Below, in pieces: positions 59,582 through 64,000 of a DNA stretch of 64,000 nucleotides; the first letter of the stretch is position 1; every line of letters starts with the position of its first letter. Under the pieces are notes generated by a model. That model searched no databases and was not told the DNA's origin. It worked only from the letters and a program-made list of their open reading frames with translations. The position numbers and the translations under genes were made by a program. This stretch comes from Methylocystis silviterrae (GTDB lineage: Bacteria > Pseudomonadota > Alphaproteobacteria > Rhizobiales > Beijerinckiaceae), in assembly GCF_013350005.1 (NCBI RefSeq), contig NZ_JABVWW010000004.1:1-64000 (forward strand), in the 5' to 3' direction.

Positions 59582-60621
59582 AATATGCCTGTGCTCTTTA
59601 GCCTTTGACGGCGCTGCTCCAGTCGCTCGGTCCCTGCATTCCACGCATCGGCGAGCGCGCGCCAGAGCGCGAGGGCAGCTCTATAAATCGGGGTCGCCAA
59701 TAGTCCGAGCGACGAATGCGGGTCCGCGGCGTCTTCCTCGACCCCGTATTTCAGGCGCGGGTTCTTGGTCGAAGGCATCTCGAGCGATCCGAACATCCAG
59801 TCCCAAATGGCGAGAACGCTGCCGAAGTTGCGATTGAAGTGCTGCGGATCTGTCGAATGATGGATCTGGTGATGCGCGGGGCTTAGGACGATTTGTCCCA
59901 AAATCCCGCGAAAGGGAATCCAGAATTGCGAATGTTGAAGATGCCCGATCGTCCAAAGGAAGAAGATGAAAAGGATGTTCTTCCCGTCGACCGTGAAGGA
60001 TTCTGTGGTTCGCCCAAAGACCCACGCCAATATGCCTGACGCGCCGCCAATGAACGTCGCGAGCATGTAGCCGAAAATGATGTTGTCGATCGGATGATTG
60101 CGAAAGTTCGTCACCGGGGTAAGCACCTCGGCGGTGTGATGCACCTTGTGGAACTCCCACAAAAACGGAATTCGATGCTTAAGGTAGTGATCGACCCAAT
60201 AGCCGATCTCATAGGCCAAAAAGAGCACGGCGGTAGAGAAGAGCTTTATCGAAAGGTCACAGCAAGAGACCGGCGCAATCGCGCCAAATGAATTGCGCAG
60301 CGCGGCGCTCACGAGCGTCGCGACGGCATTCGACGATATGACGAGCGCGCCCACCACGACCGGCATGAGAACGACGCTCAGGATGAAGAGCTTGACGTCC
60401 GCGGCAAACGATTTGGACAGCAGGAGTCTCTTGTCGAAGATTGCCCGCGCGATGGCCCGCGGGTTGACGCGCCCCCGGCGCATCTTGCGCTGATAGGCCA
60501 GCGCGACAACGGCGATGAGAAACGTCGTCGCCAGGGAATAGACCGAAAAAATCGATCCCGCCGAAAACAGTTCGTTGGAGATCTTCGCAGCGGAAAAGCG
60601 GAGCGCGCCGTAAACGTCCAT
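59578..60621 (-). CDS. Sterol desaturase / fatty acid hydroxylase family protein
   Basis: 347 aa with four to five membrane helices. The di-iron histidine motifs are present: HYLKHR (about residue 160), HKVHHTAEVLTPVTNFRNHP and HHQIHHSTDP. The family hydroxylates or desaturates membrane lipids such as sterols, hopanoids, carotenoids and fatty acids; the substrate cannot be told here. A ribosome binding site is not clear. Confidence 0.9.
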   Translation of the reverse strand: MDVYGALRFSAAKISNELFSAGSIFSVYSLATTFLIAVVALAYQRKMRRGRVNPRAIARAIFDKRLLLSKSFAADVKLFILSVVLMPVVVGALVISSNAVATLVSAALRNSFGAIAPVSCCDLSIKLFSTAVLFLAYEIGYWVDHYLKHRIPFLWEFHKVHHTAEVLTPVTNFRNHPIDNIIFGYMLATFIGGASGILAWVFGRTTESFTVDGKNILFIFFLWTIGHLQHSQFWIPFRGILGQIVLSPAHHQIHHSTDPQHFNRNFGSVLAIWDWMFGSLEMPSTKNPRLKYGVEEDAADPHSSLGLLATPIYRAALALWRALADAWNAGTERLEQRRQRLKSTGIL

Positions 60622-60805
60622 CGAGCTTTCGGGTCCAGATGATGTTGAGAGTTCAGCCTAGGACTGACGCGCCTCGGGATGCCTGCTCGCGTCGCTGGCG
60701 CGCGTCCCTGTCCGCCACGGGCTTGCCTGCCTGCAAAGCGTATTCTCTACGCGAGCCGCTGCCAAGAGCGATATGCCGGCGGGCCTTCAGAGCATAGGTT
60801 CCGGA

Positions 60806-61426
60806 TTAGAATTCGATTCCCTCCTGCGCTTTGACGCCGGCGCCGAAATGGTGCTTGACCAGGGTCATCTCGGTGACGAGATCGGCTGCGGCGATGAGCT
60901 CCGCCTTGGCGTTGCGTCCGGTCACGACGACGTTGAGATCGTCGCGGCGCGCGGCGAACGCACCCAGCACCTCCTCCAGCGGCAAATGCTCATAGCGCAG
61001 CGAAATGTTCAATTCGTCGAGCACCAGCAAGCGGATCTCATGGTCGTCCATCAGTTCGCGCGCCTTCTCCCAGGCGCGCCGCGCCGCCGCTTCGTCGCGC
61101 GCGCGGTCCTGGGTCTCCCAGGTGAAGCCTTCGCCAAGCGTATGCCAGGCGACTTGACCGAGCTCTTGGCCAAGCTTTTCGAGCATGTTGCGCTCGCCGG
61201 TGCGCCACTGGCCCTTGCCGAACTGAACAACGCCGATCTTCCAGCCATGGCCGAGAGCGCGCAGCGCCAGCCCAAAGGCCGCCGTCGACTTGCCCTTGCC
61301 GGCGCCGGTGTGGACCATCAGCAGGCCTTTGCGGGCGACCGTCTTGCCGGCGACCTCGGCGTCCTGAACCGCCTTGCGCTTTTCCATTTTGAGGCGATGG
61401 CGGCGCGCCTCGTCTTCTTCGTTCAT
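60806..61426 (-). CDS. cobO: Cob(I)yrinic acid a,c-diamide adenosyltransferase
   Basis: 206 aa from the ATG at 61426; the frame continues to 61504 without support. P-loop HTGAGKGKST near residue 40, then RALGHGWKIGVVQFGKGQW, and LLVLDELNISLRY as the Walker B region. It attaches the adenosyl group in cobalamin synthesis. It is divergent from the riboswitch-led cbtB operon. Confidence 0.95.
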   Translation of the reverse strand: MNEEDEARRHRLKMEKRKAVQDAEVAGKTVARKGLLMVHTGAGKGKSTAAFGLALRALGHGWKIGVVQFGKGQWRTGERNMLEKLGQELGQVAWHTLGEGFTWETQDRARDEAAARRAWEKARELMDDHEIRLLVLDELNISLRYEHLPLEEVLGAFAARRDDLNVVVTGRNAKAELIAAADLVTEMTLVKHHFGAGVKAQEGIEF

Positions 61427-61486
61427 CTCGGTCACAGGCGCTCCTCGGCCGGTTTGACGGAAGCATGAGCCGCGCATATGACTAGT

Positions 61487-61665
61487 CGGGACGGTCCTTC
61501 GCAAGAAGTGAAAAGGGAACGCGGCGCGGGCATTACGCCCCTATCCGCGGCTGCCCCCGCAACTGTAGCCGGCAAGGTCCGCGCCATCTGCCACTGAGCG
61601 TGAGGCTTGGGAAGGCGGCGCGGTCCGACGACCCGGGAGCCAGGAGACCTGCCGTCAGGGCGATC
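61487..61665 (+). promoter_or_regulatory. Cobalamin riboswitch
   Basis: The conserved blocks appear in order: GTGAAAAGGGAAC (61508-61520), CCGCGGCTGCCCCCGCAACTGTA (about 61545-61567), GCCACTG (61590s), GGGAAGGCGGCGC and the B12 box AGCCAGGAGACCTGCC (61638-61653). Just after it lie a GGCGAT...ATCGCC hairpin (61659-61678) and GCCGCC-GGTGG-GGCGGC (61693-61709), directly in front of the cbtB ribosome binding site GGGAG. It should repress cbtBA-cobW-cobN when cobalamin is plentiful, probably by blocking translation. Confidence 0.95.
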
Positions 61666-61721
61666 ATTTTGCATCGCCGCGCACATCGCATCGCCGCCGG
61701 TGGGGCGGCAGGGAGACCGAT

Positions 61722-61907
61722 ATGAACGCCAAATCATCCGCCACCGCCGCCGCCCTCCCCTCTTCGAGACTTGAGGCGCTGAAGGCCGCCTTTGTTGCGC
61801 TCACTCTCGGCTTCGGACTCGTTTGGCTCGCGGGCTTCGCCTATCCAGAAAGCGTCCATGACGCGGCGCATGACACGCGCCACGCGCTCTCCTTTCCCTG
61901 TCACTAG
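61722..61907 (+). CDS. cbtB: Cobalt transporter subunit CbtB
   Basis: 61 aa, with GGGAG 6 bases before the ATG. One membrane helix (about residues 22-42) is followed by the histidine-rich end HDAAHDTRHALSFPCH, the metal-binding signature of CbtB. With CbtA it forms a B12-regulated cobalt uptake system. Confidence 0.93.
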   Translation: MNAKSSATAAALPSSRLEALKAAFVALTLGFGLVWLAGFAYPESVHDAAHDTRHALSFPCH

Positions 61908-61919
61908 GCCACAACGCGC

Positions 61920-62582
61920 TTGATCGCGCGCGTTTTGACGACCGGCCTGATCGCCGGCCTTGTCGCCGGGCTTGCGGTCGCGGCCCTGCAGCACTTCACC
62001 ACGACGCCGCTGATCCTCGCCGCCGAGGTATATGAGGCGGCGCAGCATGCGCATGACGGCGCCGACGCGGGCGCGGCGTTTTCAGGTCTGAGCCGCACGG
62101 CGGCGACCAGCGCCGCAACGATCGCCGTCTCGATCGGCTATGCGCTCATATTGCTCGCCGCGATGCTTCTCTCTGGCGACGCCATCGCGCCGCGCCGCGC
62201 CGCCCTGTGGGGCGCCTGCGCCTTCGCCGCGACCGGGCTCGCGACGAGTCTTGGCCTCGCGCCGCAGCTTCCCGGCATGGCGGAAACCGAACTCGCCGCG
62301 CGTCAAATCTGGTGGCTCGCGACCGCGCTGTCCACCGGCGCCGGACTGTTTGCCCTGTTGCGGCTTGACTCGACGGCGGCAAAGATCGTCGCCGTCGCGC
62401 TGATCGTCGCGCCGCATTTCTTCGCGCCGCAGCCCGCGACGCCCGAGAGCACGGCGCCGGCGGAGCTCGCCGCGCGCTTCGCGGCCGCCTCGCTCGCCGT
62501 TCAGGCGATCAGCTGGGCGCTTGCCGGCGCGCTTGCCGGTCTCGTCTGGCGACTCCAGTCGCGCCAACAGGAACTTTCATGA
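61920..62582 (+). CDS. cbtA: Cobalt transporter subunit CbtA
   Basis: 220 aa from a TTG at 61920. Five to six membrane helices; the start (LTTGLIAGLVAGLAVAALQHFTTTPLILAAE) with His and Glu in AEVYE and AAQHAHDG matches CbtA. Its stop overlaps the cobW start (ATGA). Confidence 0.92.
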   Translation: MIARVLTTGLIAGLVAGLAVAALQHFTTTPLILAAEVYEAAQHAHDGADAGAAFSGLSRTAATSAATIAVSIGYALILLAAMLLSGDAIAPRRAALWGACAFAATGLATSLGLAPQLPGMAETELAARQIWWLATALSTGAGLFALLRLDSTAAKIVAVALIVAPHFFAPQPATPESTAPAELAARFAAASLAVQAISWALAGALAGLVWRLQSRQQELS

Positions 62583-63610
62583 GCGCCAAAATTCCTGCAA
62601 CGATCGTCACCGGCTTCCTCGGCGCGGGAAAGACGACGCTCATTCGTCATGTGCTCGAGAACGCCAAGGGTCGGCGCCTCGCGCTCGTCATCAATGAATT
62701 CGGCGACGTCGGCGTCGACGGCGAAATCCTGCGCGCCTGCGGCGTCGAAAATTGCCCGGAAGAGAACATCGTCGAACTCGCGAACGGCTGTCTGTGCTGC
62801 ACCGTCGCCGACGATTTCATCCCGGCGATCGAAGCGCTGCTCGCGCATGAAAAGCGTCCCGATCACATCATCATTGAAACTTCGGGACTGGCGCTGCCCA
62901 AACCGCTCGTCAAGGCGTTTGATTGGCCGGCGATCCGCTCGAAGCTGACTGTCGACGGCGTCATCGCCGTCATCGACGGCAAGGCCGTGGCGGAGGGCCG
63001 TTTCGCCGATGATCTCGATGCGATCGCCAAGGAGCGCGAAGACACGCAGACGATCGATCACGACAATCCGCTTGAAGAGGTGTTCGAAGATCAGCTCGCC
63101 TGCGCCGATCTCATCGTCCTCAACAAGACCGATCTGCTGGGCGCCGATGAAGAACGCGACGTCGCAAACCGTTTGGCGTTAGGCGCCCGGAAATCGGCGA
63201 AGATCGTGCGCGCCAGCGGAGGGCGCGTCGATCCACTCGTGCTGCTCGGCCTTTCGGCGGCGGCGGAGGATGATCTGGCGAACCGTCCGTCGCATCATGA
63301 CGCCGAGCCCGGACACGACCATGACGACTTCGACAGTTTCGTCGTGTCGCTCTCGGCCGTCGCCGATCCGGCGGCGCTGGTTGCGCGACTCGCCGAAGCG
63401 GCGCGCGCGCATGACGTGCTGCGCATCAAGGGATTCGTTGAAGTCGTCGGCAAGCCGATGCGCCTGCTCGTGCAAGGCGTCGGCGCGCGCATCGAACATC
63501 ACTTCGATCGGGCGTGGAAGCCCGATGAGCAGCGCATGAGTCGCGTCGTGATCATCGGCGAGAAAGGCCTCAATCGCGACGCGGTTATCGCGACGCTGGC
63601 GCAGCCGTGA
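62579..63610 (+). CDS. cobW: CobW family GTP-dependent metallochaperone
   Basis: 343 aa. P-loop GFLGAGKTT (about residue 12), the metal site GCLCC (about 70), NKTD guanine motif, and a His/Asp-rich loop (HHDAEPGHDHDD, about 240-251) before the C-terminal CobW_C domain. It is thought to supply cobalt to the CobNST chelatase. It overlaps cbtA and lies 7 bases before cobN. Confidence 0.95.
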   Translation: MSAKIPATIVTGFLGAGKTTLIRHVLENAKGRRLALVINEFGDVGVDGEILRACGVENCPEENIVELANGCLCCTVADDFIPAIEALLAHEKRPDHIIIETSGLALPKPLVKAFDWPAIRSKLTVDGVIAVIDGKAVAEGRFADDLDAIAKEREDTQTIDHDNPLEEVFEDQLACADLIVLNKTDLLGADEERDVANRLALGARKSAKIVRASGGRVDPLVLLGLSAAAEDDLANRPSHHDAEPGHDHDDFDSFVVSLSAVADPAALVARLAEAARAHDVLRIKGFVEVVGKPMRLLVQGVGARIEHHFDRAWKPDEQRMSRVVIIGEKGLNRDAVIATLAQP

Positions 63611-63616
63611 TACGCC

Positions 63617-64000
63617 ATGCATCTTCTCCCGCGCGATCTCCATAATCTCGACGACGCCGGCGCCGCCGTCGATCTTGGACAATCTCCTGCGGAGATCGTG
63701 TTTCTGTCCTTTTCGGATTCCGAGCTGCGGCTGCTGGCGCGGCTTTATGAGCAAAGCGGCGCGACCCTCCCGAGCTTTCGCTGCGCGTCGCTTGCGCAAT
63801 TGAAGCACCCCTACTCCGTCGATCTCTATCTTGACACTGTGGCGCGACATGCGCGGCTGATCGTCGTGCGGCTGCTCGGCGGCAAAGACTATTGGCCCTA
63901 TGGCGTCGAGCAACTCGAGGCGCTTGCGCGCGCGAAGGGAATCGCCCTCGCGATCGCGCCCGGCGACGCCCATGACGACGCGCGCCTGCAGCACGCTTCA
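63617..64000 (+). CDS. cobN: Cobaltochelatase subunit CobN, 5' part
   Basis: 128 codons from the ATG at 63617, running off the window; full CobN is about 1,100-1,300 residues. The visible N-terminus (MHLLPRDLHNLDDAGAAVDL, EIVFLSFSDSELRLLARLYE, RLIVVRLLGGKDYWPYGVEQ) matches CobN of the aerobic cobalamin pathway. It inserts cobalt into hydrogenobyrinate diamide, with CobS and CobT that are not in this window. Confidence 0.93.
   Translation, partial: MHLLPRDLHNLDDAGAAVDLGQSPAEIVFLSFSDSELRLLARLYEQSGATLPSFRCASLAQLKHPYSVDLYLDTVARHARLIVVRLLGGKDYWPYGVEQLEALARAKGIALAIAPGDAHDDARLQHAS

Overview
The window is a chromosomal segment of a GC-rich alphaproteobacterium, most likely of the Hyphomicrobiales (Rhizobiales). 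I infer this from the codon use, the short-type ProS, the single LolC/E-type permease, the rpsB-tsf-pyrH-frr-uppS-cdsA-dxr-rseP-bamA-lpxD-fabZ-lpxA-lpxB order, a GTTC-N7-GTTC type LexA box in front of ssb, FitAB-type toxin-antitoxin genes and the interspersed palindromes. A methanotroph such as Methylocystis or Methylosinus would fit, but no diagnostic gene (pmo, mmo, mxa) lies here, so the genus is a guess.

Layout. 0-4 kb: a membrane GGDEF-EAL c-di-GMP protein next to a degenerate tandem repeat, a crotonase-fold protein and an exported tail-anchored protein. 3.9-7.3 kb: lipoprotein release genes (lolD, lolC/E) coupled to proS, all on the minus strand. 7.4-9.6 kb: a scarred accessory patch with a repeat-bearing GNAT gene, a frameshifted DUF559 nuclease-like gene bracketed by inverted palindromic repeats, a stray copy of the 3' end of the ABC-F gene, and a nucleotidyltransferase-like gene. 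9.6-14.2 kb: ABC-F, tRNA-Glu, a degenerate polysaccharide deacetylase and the scar of a deletion that removed most of a molybdopterin enzyme gene. 14.2-20.2 kb: M48 protease, DUF423 protein, a lone receiver domain, AsmA, small unknowns, tRNA-Cys and a cupin. 20.3-33.3 kb: topA-rnr, unknown exported and membrane proteins, rpmG, a lipoprotein, kdsB-pheA, HIT and a DEAD-box helicase. 33.5-42.5 kb: clpS-clpA, uvrA, fitAB, dctA and ssb.

42.5-57.9 kb is one long minus-strand run joining translation (rpsB, tsf, frr), nucleotide supply (pyrH), envelope lipid carriers and isoprenoids (uppS, cdsA, dxr), envelope proteolysis and outer-membrane assembly (rseP, bamA) and lipid A synthesis (lpxD, fabZ, lpxA, lpxB). 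An SDR gene interrupts it between tsf and pyrH, and lpxI is missing from its usual place. 58-60.7 kb holds a small membrane protein, an EamA transporter and a coupled fatty acid hydroxylase family gene. 60.8-64 kb is a cobalamin locus: cobO on the minus strand, then a cobalamin riboswitch leading cbtB-cbtA-cobW-cobN, the last cut by the window edge.

Most of the window is conserved housekeeping. The least ordinary part is 7.4-9.6 kb, especially the DUF559 gene whose coding region reaches into both flanking inverted repeats. I did not find a convincing complete new defence or biosynthetic system.
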